NCBI GenBank assembly: GCA_034336665.1 | Contig: CM067576.1 | Span: 17,008,036-17,072,035, forward strand | Direction: 5' to 3' | Length of the DNA stretch: 64,000 nucleotides | Source: Luscinia megarhynchos | Taxonomy: Eukaryota > Chordata > Aves > Passeriformes > Turdidae | Part shown: positions 10,750-21,745 of the stretch, one piece after another | How the letters are laid out: every line of letters starts with the position of its first letter | Numbering within the stretch: position 1 is the first letter of the stretch | Notes under the pieces: model-generated | Told to the model about the DNA's origin: nothing | Database searches by the model: none | Seen by the model: the letters and a program-made list of their open reading frames with translations, nothing else | Translations under genes and position numbers: made by a program

Positions 10750-12712
10750 TCCTGAAGAAAACCTGAGTTCCTCAAAGGAAAGGGGTTTAACCAGGAGGGA
10801 TCAATTCTATGAGGAAAATCTGAATTCCTTAAAGGAAGGGGTTTAACCAGGAGGGGTCAATTCCATGAAGAAGACCTGAATTCCTTAAAGGAAGGGGTTT
10901 AACCAGGAGGAATGAATTCCATGAAGAAGATCTGGATTCCTTAAAGGAAGGGGTTTAACCAGGAGGAATGAATTCCATGAAGAAGATCTGGATTCCTTAA
11001 AGGAAGGGGTTTAACCAGGAAGAATGAATTCCATGAAGAAGATCTGAATTCCTTAAAGGAAGGGGTTTAACCAGGAGGGATCAATTCTATGAGGAAAATC
11101 TGAATTCCTTAAAGGAAGGGGTTTAACCAGGAGGGATCAATTCTATGAGGAAAATCTGAATTCCTTAAAGGAAGGGGTTTAACCAGGAGGGGTCAATTCC
11201 ATGAGGAAAATCTGAATTCCTTAAAGGAAGGGGTTTAACCAGGAGGAATGAATTCCATGAAGAAGATCTGAATTCCTTAAAGGAAGGGGTTTAACCAGGA
11301 GGAATGAATTCCATGAAGAAGATCTGGATTCCTTAAAGGAAGGGGTTTAACCAGGAGGAATGAATTCCATGAAGAAGATCTGGATTCCTTAAAGGAAGGG
11401 GTTTAACCAGGAGGGATCAATTCCATGAAGAAGATCTGAATTCCTTAAAGGAAGGGGTTTAACCAGGAGGATCAATTCCATGAAGAAGATCTGAATTCCT
11501 TAAAGGAAGGGGTTTAACCAGGAGGATTCAATTCCATGAGGAAAATCTGAATTCCTTAAAGGAAGGGGTTTAACCAGGAAGAATCAATTCCATGAGGACA
11601 ATCTGAATCCTTAAAGGAAGGGGTTTAACCAGGAGGGATCAATTCTACGAGGAAAATCTGAATTCCTTAAAGGAAGGGGTTTAACCAGGAGGAATGAATT
11701 CCATGAAGAAGATCTGGATTCCTTAAAGGAAGGGGTTTAACCAGGAGGGATCAATTCTACGAGGAAAATCTGAATTCCTTAAAGGAAGGGGTTTAACCAG
11801 GAAGAATCAATTCCATGAAGAAGATCTGGATTCCTTAAAGGAAGGGGTTTAACCAGGAGGGATCAATTCTATGAGGAAAATCTGAATTCCTTAAAGGAAG
11901 GGGTTTAACCAGGAGGGATCAATTCTATGAGGAAAATCTGAATTCCTTAAAGGAAGGGGTTTAACCAGGAGGGGTCAATTCCATGAGGAAAATCTGAATT
12001 CCTTAAAGGAAGGGGTTTAACCAGGAGGAATGAATTCCATGAAGAAGATCTGAATTCCTTAAAGGAAGGGGTTTAACCAGGAGGAATGAATTCCATGAAG
12101 AAGATCTGGATTCCTTAAAGGAAGGGGTTTAACCAGGAGGAATGAATTCCATGAAGAAGATCTGGATTCCTTAAAGGAAGGGGTTTAACCAGGAGGGATC
12201 AATTCCATGAAGAAGATCTGAATTCCTTAAAGGAAGGGGTTTAACCAGGAGGGATCAATTCCATGAAGAAGATCTGAATTCCTTAAAGGAAGGGGTTTAA
12301 CCAGGAGGATTCAATTCCATGAGGAAAATCTGAATTCCTTAAAGGAAGGGGTTTAACCAGGAAGAATCAATTCCATGAGGACAATCTGAATCCTTAAAGG
12401 AAGGGGTTTAACCAGGAGGGATCAATTCCATGAAGAAGATCTGAATTCCTTAAAGGAAGGGGTTTAACCAGGAGGAATGAATTCCATGAAGAAGATCTGG
12501 ATTCCTTAAAGGAAGGGGTTTAACCAGGAGGGATCAATTCTACGAGGAAAATCTGAATTCCTTAAAGGAAGGGGTTTAACCAGGAAGAATCAATTCCATG
12601 AAGAAGATCTGGATTCCTTAAAGGAAGGGGTTTAACCAGGAGGGATCAATTCCATGAAGAAGATCTGAATTCCTTAAAGGAAGGGGTTTAACCAGGAGGG
12701 ATCAATTCCATG
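10750..12712. repeat. 56-bp minisatellite, about 35 copies, with higher-order structure
   Basis: The unit is built from TTCCTTAAAGGAAGGGGTTT, AACCAGGAGG and ATGAATTCCATGAAGAAGAT and is almost invariably 56 bp. Variants differ at a few fixed positions, such as GGGATC versus GGAATG and AAGAAGATCTG versus AGGAAAATCTG. Each unit contains the palindrome CCTTAAAGG. The order of variants repeats with a period of about 782-783 bp (14 units). For example, the rare one-base-deleted variant occurs at 11581 and again at 12364. No open frame spans it. Confidence 0.95.
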
Positions 12713-14299
12713 GAGTGCAGGACAGCTGTGGGACCAGGACAGGGGCTCTGTGTTCATTAACACCCTGGGCACTAACGAAGCCCAGGAGCAGCTGCAAACA
12801 GAGCCAGCTGAAGGATTCCTGCTGCCTCCCACCAATTCATCAATTACCTATCTGCTTAGTCCTTTTCTCCATCCTTTTACAATCTAAATAGCACATTTTA
12901 TAGTCGCTGCTAAGTGATGTGATCAACATCAATTACCTACTAAAAGAGAATCAAGTCTTGATTTAAAATTAAGTGCTGCATTTTCCCATGTTCTTTATAT
13001 GTAGCCAACAGAATAATTGCAGTGACATAAAAACTAATTACACAACTCCACAATTAGGCCTCCCTCCTAGTGCTGTGATTGTCTTTAAGTATACTGATGA
13101 AAAATTACTCCCAGTCCCAAATTACTCTCTCACACCCATCTTCTCTTAATACCTTTGGAAAAAGCCTCCACCCCATCAGACCAGAGGAACTCGAGATGCA
13201 GAGGGTTATACATGCAGAGTTTATTTTCTTATCTCTTTGATATGGTTTCAGATGTGGGATTTGGTTGGGATTGTCCAGGGATGCAGCAGTGCTCCTCTCT
13301 GGATGGACTGAGCATCTCAGTGAGGCTTCCCAAACTGCCTGGTGGCTGCTGTGCCCTGAGACAAGCAGGTAGAAAATCCTCTTCTCAGTGGCCCCAGCTG
13401 ACATTTGGCTCCTGGGCTGCAAGCAGAGAGCCCAGTCCTGCCTGGCTGCCAGCTCCTGGTGTGTGGTGCCCAAAAGGAGAAGGAAGAGGCTGGAGTACAG
13501 CAGTGCTTTCACCTATCCAAAGGCCAGCAGTTAAACCCAGGCAGCAATCACGTAGCTGCCTGAGAAACCATAAACCTCAACAAAAATCATAAGCATCAAT
13601 AAAGCTCTGGCGCACTCCTGACAGGCTTTGAGGGATTTGATTCCAGATTATGTTTTTGAGATGTTTACAACCAACCTGGAAAGACTGAAAATATTCAATT
13701 ACTGGCAAGGAGAGCTGAGATTTGCTTACAGTCAATCTCCTGCCTCCAGGATCTCTGTGGGTGCCAGCAGTGAAACACAGCACGGGTGAGCAGAGCTGAG
13801 GGGACAGTGGCCCAGGGACAAGTCCCCTGATGTCACTGAGCATCTTTCACTGGATAATTAAGCATTGCAGGTTTAATTTTGGGGCTGGCAGGTTGGTTCT
13901 GGCTGCTGTGCAGTGGATCCCATGTTCCTCTGCCACAGCCCAGCCCTTGCAAGGGAGGGTTGCACAGCTCGTGGCTGTCGATTTTCCATCATTTCTGCAA
14001 TGCCATCACTCAATCACAGTCGGGAGAAGGGTGGGAAATGCTTTGGTATGATTTTAATCAGCAGAGTGCTCTGAGTGAATGAGGTGAGGGGACCAGTGAA
14101 CTCCCTGTGCCTTCTCTGACTCTCTCACCTCATTTCAGCATCAGCCAGGGGTGCCAAGGCTGAGAATTTACACCCTTGTATCTACCTGAAACCTCACTAC
14201 CTTCCTCAAAACCTGTGAAAAATAAACGAGGTGGTGAAGTAGCCTGGGGCACGGATGATGTGATGTGTAAGGCCAACATCTCCAGATCATTGTGAATAT
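12713..14299. other. Non-coding; AT-rich segment near 12835-13110
   Basis: No gene or named repeat was recognised. The AT-rich part is dense in ATTA/TAAT homeodomain-type words (CAATTACC, CTAATTAC, GATTTAAAATTAAG) and is not simple repeat. It could be a conserved non-coding element, which only an alignment could show. Confidence 0.35.
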
Positions 14300-14480
14300 T
14301 CCCTCCTGATCCCCAGCACCCATCCCAGGTATCCCCACCTTGTCCCCAGCCCAGAGCACTGAGTGCCACATCCAGGAATTCCTTGGACACCTTCAGGGAT
14401 GGGGATCCAAACCTCCCTGGGCAGTTCCAGTGCCTGACCACCCTTTCCATGGAGAAATTTCCTCCAGAATTTCTCCTAAC
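14300..14480 (-). mobile_element. CR1 LINE fragment
   Basis: Antisense CR1 3'-region words are present: AGTGCCACATCCAGGAATTC, CTTGGACACCTTCAGGGATG, GGGCAGTTCCAGTGCCTGAC and AATTTCCTCCAGAATTTCTC. The copy is truncated at both ends and lies at the edge of the SIL1 CpG island. Confidence 0.75.
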
Positions 14481-14620
14481 GCGATGCAGAGCGGCGCCCC
14501 CAGCCAGGCAGTCCCGTCAGTGCCTTCCTGAGGGACCGATGCTCCAGGCGGGGCTGCTGCTCGGGACAGGCCCGTTCCTACAGCCGGGGAGGCTCCTGCC
14601 CGCCCAGGGCAGCCCGGGCT

Positions 14621-14795
14621 CGACCCGGGACAAGGGGCACGGCTCATACCAGCCCGGGACACGGCTCATACCAGCCCGGGACAAGGGGCACGGCTCATAC
14701 CAACCCGGGACAAGGGGCACGGCTCAGCCCGGCCCGGGTCACGGCTCAGCCCGGCCCGGGTCACGGCTCATACCAGCCCGGGACAAGGGACACGA
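14621..14795. repeat. GC-rich tandem repeat (CCCGGGACAAGGGGCACGGC)
   Basis: About six imperfect copies of a unit containing CCCGGGACAAGGGGCACGGC and TCATACCAGCCCGGGACA, with spacing of roughly 20-37 bp. It lies in the upstream half of the SIL1 CpG island. Open frames through it are compositional. Confidence 0.75.
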
Positions 14796-14869
14796 CTCAG
14801 CCCAGCACGGCAGACCCAGCCAGCACACGGCCGAGCCGGGGCAGCGCCGCCGCCTCAGAGGGCAGGGCG

Positions 14870-14952
14870 GGTCCAGGAGGCGGGGCCAGGGCCAGGAGGC
14901 GGGGCCAGGGCCAGGAGGCGGGGCCAGAGCCAGGGGGCGGGGCCAGGGGCGG
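14870..14952. repeat. 19-bp GC-box tandem repeat in the SIL1 promoter region
   Basis: About four copies of AGGAGGCGGGGCCAGGGCC or close variants. Each copy contains GGCGGGGCC, an Sp1/KLF-type GC box. It ends about 160 bp upstream of the predicted exon 1 donor, so it may contribute repeated Sp1 sites to the promoter. Confidence 0.75.
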
Positions 14953-15064
14953 TGTGACCGAACGGCCGGCCCGGGGGGTGTGGCCAAGCTTGGGGCTGGG
15001 CTGACTGGGCAGGCGGGGCCAAGGGCAGGAGCAGGGCCAAGGACGGCGCTGATTGGCCGGGCCG

Positions 15065-15110
15065 GGCCGGGCCGGGGCGGGGCCGCGCGGAGCGTGCGCA
15101 GTGCGGAGCG
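15065..15110 (+). other. SIL1: SIL1 exon 1 (non-coding, 5' end approximate)
   Basis: The donor GTGAGTCGG follows GCAGTGCGGAGCG, so an exon ends at 15110. Mammalian SIL1 also has a non-coding first exon with the ATG in exon 2, matching this arrangement. The left boundary is a guess based on the CCAAT box at 15052-15056. No ATG lies in the short stretch assigned. The alternative is that this is the first exon of an unrelated non-coding transcript. Confidence 0.5.
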
Positions 15111-18100
15111 GTGAGTCGGGGTGGGGGGGTCGCGGTGGGAGGCGCTGCTGGCGCCCCGTGAGGGCCGGGCCGGAGCTCCGGGTCGGGGACCCGCGATCCG
15201 GGACGCGGCGCTGCTCCCGGCCCCGTGGGCACCGGCTGCTGCCTCCCCTGCGCTGCCCTGTGCGAGCGGAGCCGGCGGTGAGGCCTGGCCGGGCAGGCCC
15301 GGTTCCGTCAGAGCGGCCAGGCCGTTAGGACAGGCTGGCAGGACCGGTCCCTGCCGGAGTGCTGCAGCACGGACCGCAAACGCGCACTTGTAACGGGCAC
15401 TCCGCACAGGACAGGGATCCCTTACACCGACGGGTTTTAAACATAAATATTTACATGTAAGTTTCCACCAAAGGGCGCAGTTTGCATCCTGCCTGTAGCA
15501 CGAGGCTGGGCTGGGTGACCTCCGGCCTGCTGTGTGCCCAGGCTGCTGTGGAATAAAAACATGCTGGAGTAGCTCTGGGATATTAAAATGGGTGTGCTCT
15601 GTAACACGAGGTCTGAATTTTAAAGCTGGTTTAATTGTTTTGGTACAAGGCTGCATATGGTGCTCTGGCTGGAGAACCGATAAAACGATGCATTGCACAA
15701 GGCTAGGAAGGGAACGCTGAGCAAAGGGGATTTTGTATATAAATACTGTTTGGAATGTTGCCTTAAAATGTTTAAGCTCAGTGGTTGGCTAGCACTTGCA
15801 CTAGGAGAGATCTTTGGCAGAGCTCTGATGCCGCCCACCTTCATCAGGGTCAGAGTTGACACCAAGTTCTGCAGGCACAATTTCTTAGAGCCAAGTTATT
15901 TATTCTGCAGTGTGTTTCTGCTGGAACTAACCCAGTCCAAGTGCGGTGCAGAGGCAGAGCTGCCTGCACCGGTGCTGCTCAGTTTGCCTGCCAAAGGAGG
16001 ATAACCTGCAGGGGCATTTCTGTGGTGGAGCTGTCTGTGCAAGAGGCTGCTCCGTGCACAGCCCAGCAGGAGCCTTTTAAGTGCAGATAAGTCTCCAGAG
16101 GACGTTCTAAGACCGTGACACACCCTGTCATTTACCGAGCGTGCTGCCGCAGTGTTCTGTGGTCGTTCGAATTAATTTGTTCTCTGGGAGTAGCATTTTA
16201 AGGGATGGACTTCTATTTTTCTCTCTTTTCTTTCCCTCAGCCCTGTCTTAAAATGATCTAGTCTGGTCCAGCAGCCTCTAGGACATTTCTATGGTGGAAG
16301 TGTCCAAAATACTGTCCCAGAAACTTTAGTGTAGGAGTCCAACTATCAGAGGTGAGAGAGCAGCGTTGTGAGTTCCTGGAGGCTGCTGTGTGACCATGTA
16401 TTTAATATATGTGAAGGGATACAAATACAATTCTTTGGAAGAAATCAGCTGGATACAATTCTTGGTGAACTGTCAGGACAGCCTTTGAACCCACAGTCTT
16501 GTCCCTTCAGTGTCCTGAAGCAGCACAAGAGCAGGGCTGGTGCTACTGCCACCACCTCCTTCATTTTTACATGAGAATTCCTTTAACCTGAGCAAGAAAA
16601 CACCTGGAAAACTCCAGCACCCCCAAACCTGTCTCTGTCTGCTTCTGCTTGGCAGGTGGGGCTGAAAGCACAGCAGCCATACCTTGAGAATTTGTGAGGT
16701 GGTGTATTATTGGGATAAATTTAGGGATAATAGTCATCCTTTCTATGTGCTAATCCTCTGTGCTGCTGACTCCCTCCATGGCTTTTCTAAGCCACCTCAG
16801 CTCTCTGGGAAGCCAGTCAGCGTTCTCTGGGAAGCAAGGCTCCGCTCGTGAGGAGGTGAATCAGCTTTAATTAAGATTTGTCGAGCGCTTTGTTGATACG
16901 TTCTCAATAGCTGGTTGCTATTTTTTTTATGAACATGCAGATATTCTTAGCACCTGAAGTGGGAAGTGACACAAGGCTGGGGATCTCTGGGAAGCAGCCC
17001 TGCCAAGGGAAACGGCTCCTGCTCACCGAGGCTTTATCAAATCCATTCTGGCTGCTGTTCACGAGGCAGCTCAGCAAAACCCCAAATCCCTCTGAGTCTT
17101 TGGGAAATCTCAAATGTTCCTGAGAGCTAGGCCCTGCTTTTGCATGAGATTTGTAGCTTTTGTACCATTGCTGGATTTCTGCCAAGCTGCCGGTTGGGTT
17201 TGGTGCAGCTGTGCTCTGGTGTCACCTGCTTTGTAACAGCTTGTGGCACTGGCTTCAATGGTTTTCAGCAACTCAAATTGAGGTGTCTGGGGTAGGCAGG
17301 GCTAGGTGATGGCCCTTGTGGACTTCAGAGAGTTGCAGAGGTCGGTGGAGCTGTGTGGGATGGGAGGAGAGGAGGGAAGCTGGGCAGCCATGCCCTTCCA
17401 CAGGGCAGCATCCCATTCCCCGCTAGCTTCTGAGCTGCAAATGAAGCTTGATGAGCTTCATTAGTGAGGGATAATGGAAATGGTCACAGTGATGCTGGGT
17501 CTGTGGTTGTATGGGTGCCCCTCAGCAGGATTAGGAGCTCTGTTGTATTTTGGGGAGGAGAATTAGTTCATTTGGCTTTGTCACTGCTGTAGGAGTAGCC
17601 AGATGGAGGATGCCAAAATGAAATTCAGGGCTGGAACAGCCTCCTTGTCCATGCCCCTGTCCTGAGCCAGGTGAGAGAGCCTCAGCTCCAGGCTGGGTGG
17701 TGGTGGATGGTGGTGCACATCTGGACAGGGCCCAGTTCCCTCTGGGCCTTGATGGAATCCCAGGAATCCCAAGATGATGAAATGTCCTCAGAGAGCCTGA
17801 GCTCATCTAACTTGCCCTTGCAGCAAACTGAGCAGCCAGTTTGTCTCTTGCCTTCATAGAATGGGGAGCCTCATGGCAGGTTGTTAAAATCTGGGAGCTG
17901 GTACCATCCCTGGAGGGAGCAGCGATGGAGAAACCCCTCCCCAGCTGCTGTGGGGCAGCATGTTCTGTACTGCTGACTGCTCTGCTGGCTGCCCACGCCC
18001 TCTGGTTAGTCTGTGACTCAGAGGTGACACCCAGCACGGAGCCCAGAACTGGGTATTTTATGTTCTGGATCACACACAGTGCTGGCACATTTAGTCTGGT

Positions 18101-19435
18101 CCCCAGTTTTCCCCAGGTTCCCTCTGGAGAGTTTTCTCCTAAACTGTTTGTGTGCTTGATCTGTGTTGGTGCTCTGTTTCCAAGTACATTTCTTTGCATT
18201 GTTTTCCTTGATTTTCTTTCTATTGATTTGTGGGTGTTTTGGGAACTTTTCTTCAGTTTATCAATTCTGATCATGACCTCCAGAGTGTTTCCAGCTCTTA
18301 ACTCCTGGGCATCCTTTCAGGTTTTATAAAAGTGCCTTCTCTTTCGTTGTTCAAACCATTAATGGGAAGGATGAACAGAAGCAGACCTGGGCTGAGCTCC
18401 CAGGGCCCATACACAGGGATTTCTCCTGTGGTGACAGGGAATTGCTGATAGCCACCCCTCAAGTGCTTGGGGTGGAGTTGCTCTGGTTGGTCTTTTTTTT
18501 TCTTAGTTAATAATGAGCACTGGGCCTCATTAAGGTGAGCTTGCCCAGCTCCAGCTCCTCTGGCTTTTGAAAGCATCAGATGGATACAGAGAAAAGCTGC
18601 TCTGTGCTGGTCAGAGGTGTGATGTGCAGGTCTCTGTAGTGGGGGACTGTGCTCTCCTCCTGAAGACTTAGGTCATTTAAGAGCTTTAATGAACTTCATT
18701 TACCTGGGGCTTCTTGCTGGGACTGGCACAGCTCTGAGGCAATCCTCAGCCTGCTTCCCACTCAGAGCTGCCACAGCAGCGAGCTGTGCATGGGGGAAGT
18801 TGTGTCCAGCACCTCCTGCTCCCCTTTGTTTCTCCATAAGTCTCTCCTCAGTGAGAGCTGAGCATGTCTGCATGTGACAAAGGTAGCAAAACCACATTTT
18901 TCTCCTCAAGCAATTCCAAGTTCCTTGTGTGGTTGCTCTTCTCTGTAAAAGATAAAACTACTTGCTCTGGAGAAATTAATGATGCTCATTTTTATTCCTA
19001 ACTAGTGTGTGTCACGGTGGGAGTGGTTGCAGGATGCCTCACTGCACCAGGGCTCTGCTGTCACCTCAGTGATGCTTCAGGAAGAGGAATTATTTGAGCT
19101 GAAATAGATTTCACTGCCCAAGCAGGACCAGCTCTGCCTTCCCTGAGTTCTGTGAGTACTGAGCTGCTGGGCTCAGCTGCCTGAAGTTTAAGAATTGAAC
19201 TTTCCAAAGTCCTCCACCTGCTTTCCATCTGTCTTTGCACATGGGTGTAACTGTGGGGTGAAATTTGAGCCCCAACAAATTTAAGGGCAACACAGGATTC
19301 CCCTGTGGTGTTCATGTCTTGCTCCTCCCCAGGCTGGTAATTTGTGGTACCCAGCTGTTCACTCCAGCTGTGCTTCAGGGGCACCATCAACAGCATGGAG
19401 ACTCTGGGCCCTCTTTGTTCTCCTGGCTGATGGTA

Positions 19436-19505
19436 GAGTCATAGAATCATGGAATATTCCGAGTTGGAAGGCACCCACAAGCATCACTGAGTCCAACTCA
19501 GTGGG
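19436..19505 (-). mobile_element. CR1 LINE 3' terminus fragment
   Basis: GAGTCATAGAATCATGGAAT followed by GAGTTGGAAGGCACCCACAA and CACTGAGTCCAACTC is the antisense form of the CR1 3' end, with its terminal octamer-type repeat. Similarity fades after about 19505. Confidence 0.75.
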
Positions 19506-20901
19506 TGCCCTGACCTAATTCCAGTTCCAGGGGAAAAACTCACTCTCCCTAAAACATTCCTATGGCTTCTGTTGGATTCTTCCTCGCTGCTCTCCAGGGC
19601 CCTGTGTGCTGCAGTTAAATATGGATGGAAAGGTTGTGTTCCACTCTGGATTACAGCTGAATCTCACTGTGGATAAATTGCATCCCAAGTCTAGTTTGCA
19701 AAGTCCTTTGGGCTTCATGGGCTGCAGGAAGCTGTATTTTATTCTAGATGTGTGTTTGCTGATAATTCTATAGGATTTGCAGACAGCAGGTTGTAAGAGC
19801 CCTGATTATACTGGTTCCCTGTGCAGTCAGTTTCTGCCCAAATAATTCAAGTGCCTGCTGCAGAGAGAGGGAAAGGAAGATGGAAGGATGATTTAGAAAT
19901 CTCTGGAGCAGATGGGAAGAAGATGCATATGTTGATCTGAAGGAGATACCAAGCCACATATATGCCTTTAGAGATCTAAATAAAGTCAGGATTTTTTAAT
20001 GGTTGCCTACTTTAAGCCCAAATAATTCCTTTTAACGAGAGGTTTTAAAGGTTTAACTTAATTTTGGAATTTTTATTTCGAGCATACTTCCATAAAATTA
20101 ACTTTTTGAATGCAGAATGCTTGAATGTCTTCCCTGTTGCTGCTCATTTGCAAGAAATCTCTGCACAGTTATTTCTTATGTACCAGTTAAATCTATCAGC
20201 CAACAGATGTCAAGTGTAGCAAAAATGCTATAATAATATTATGGTCTAATAATAGTTATAATGATTCTAATTACCTGGTGCAGCTTTAGAGAGAGGCAGA
20301 TTCAGGAATGAGTGCAAGTGTTTAACCTTGAACTGCAGAAGCAGGGCACTTCCAGAAGTGCCTGTGCTGCTCCCCCTCCTCCCTATGGGACATCCCACTC
20401 CCTTTATTTGCTCCAGCAGACCAGGAGCAGCACTCTGGTGTGTTTTAAATGCTCAGAGCTCATCCTGGCTGTGTTCAGAGGAGTGCTGGAGAGCTGGGCA
20501 TGAGCACCCTTCCTGCAATACCCAGGAGTGTGAGTGTGAAGCCTGCTCGTTTTTAACCTCTGCCTGCCCTGCTCTTGGCATGTTCCCACTGCCTGGTGCT
20601 TGTGGCACAGACTGCTCCCTCCTCTCAGCAATCTCTGTGCAAGATGCTTGTGCTGCCCTTAAGTGTCAGGGGAGGCTTTGCCCCAGCCTGGGAAGCACAA
20701 AGCCAGAATCTCCTGATGGGAGAGATTTGGGGGTGTGCAGGTGAGGGGCTGGGTGTTGTGGATCCCTACAGAGGCTTTGGTGTGGGGGTAGGAGAGCACT
20801 AGGAGGGCTGGTGCCTGAGTGCTGTGCTTGCCTTGTCTTCGACAGTGGCCCCACAGAGCCTTGTCAGAGTCTCCTTCCCCAACTGCTCCACGTGCCAGCT
20901 C

Positions 20902-20974
20902 TGTTACATCACTCCCAGTGCCCTTTTACATCACTGCCAGTGCCCTTTTACATCACTGCCAGTGCCCTTTTACC
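20902..20974. repeat. 22-bp tandem repeat, about 3.3 copies
   Basis: The unit CCCTTTTACATCACTGCCAGTG repeats three times, led by a diverged copy (TGTTACATCACTCCCAGTG). It is nearly perfect and therefore probably young. Confidence 0.85.
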
Positions 20975-21477
20975 ACCAGATTTTTCCTTTAGGCAGGATC
21001 CTGGGCTGCATTGCCTGGATCCCTGTGGTTGTTGCTGTGTGCTGTTAGTGCCTTGGGGTCCCAGTGCTCGTTGTTGCTGTGCTGTGATGGATCCCCTCGT
21101 GCCACAGCTGCTGATTTTAATCCTGTGCCATGCAGGGGTGAGGAGTCCCTGGTTCACAGAGCAGCAAGCTCTGCCTGGGCTGCAAGTTGACAGCTTTCCA
21201 TGATTCTGTGCTGAACCTTCTTCCTATAAATAATTGATTCACAGGCTGATGAGAACTACAGGAACTTGTCTCTCAGTTGCTGCTCCCTGGCATGGGCAGC
21301 AGCTGGAAATCTGCTGTTTTCCTATAAAACGGATCCAGAGGTGCCCTTGCAAGGTTTTCTTTGTTTCCAGCTGCTCCTAGGCTGATGTGCTCTGCTGCTC
21401 AGGAAAGCCCTGTCTGCCAACACCTGCAGCACACTTGTGCCAGGGCTCGTCAGGGGACAGCTCTGCCTTGCCCTGGG

Positions 21478-21745
21478 GAGGTTCAGCCTCTCCTTTGGGG
21501 AGGTTCAGCCTCTCCTTTGGGAGGTTCAGCCTCTCCTTTGGGGAGGTTCAGCCTCTCCTTTGGGAATGTTCAGCCTCTCCCTTGGGGAGATTCAGCTTTT
21601 CCTTTGAGAGGTTCAGCCTCTCCTTTGGGAGATTCAGCCTTTCTCCTTTGGGAGATTCAGCCTCTCCTTTGGGAGATTCAGCCTCTCCTTTGAGGAGGTT
21701 CTGCCTTTCCCTTGGGGAGGTTCAGTCTCTCCTTTGGGAGGTTTG
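21478..21745. repeat. 22-bp minisatellite, about 12 copies
   Basis: The unit GGTTCAGCCTCTCCTTTGGG(GA) repeats with small indels and substitutions (GATTCAGCC, TTCTGCC variants). It is pyrimidine-rich. The + strand frames across it are repeat-derived. Confidence 0.9.

Larger units (their letters stand above)
14481..15410 (+). promoter_or_regulatory. SIL1: CpG island and probable SIL1 promoter
   Basis: About 0.9 kb of very CpG-rich DNA with many GC boxes. An inverted CCAAT box (ATTGG at 15052-15056) lies about 60 bp upstream of a consensus splice donor (15110/15111). The GC-rich stretch between them includes GCGTGCGCAGTGCGG, which resembles an NRF1 site with one extra base. There is no TATA box, as is usual for a housekeeping ER gene. 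The next recognised coding exon on this strand is SIL1 exon 2, which supports assigning this promoter to SIL1. The exact transcription start cannot be fixed from sequence, and bidirectional activity is possible. Confidence 0.65.

Noticed and set aside
1..14480. Search for MATR3 coding exons or an SNHG4-hosted H/ACA snoRNA on the minus strand
   Set aside because: Expected from vertebrate synteny, but no RNA-binding or zinc-finger coding sequence or convincing snoRNA was found.
14383..15114. 243-codon + strand frame and 319-codon - strand frame across the SIL1 CpG island
   Set aside because: GC-rich composition removes stop codons; Gly/Ala/Arg/Pro-rich with no domain, and one overlaps a CR1 fragment and tandem repeats.
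18240..18430. Possible ancient L3/CR1-type relic around CATTAATGGGAAGGATGAAC
   Set aside because: A faint resemblance to an old LINE 3' end from memory only; too diverged to support without alignment.
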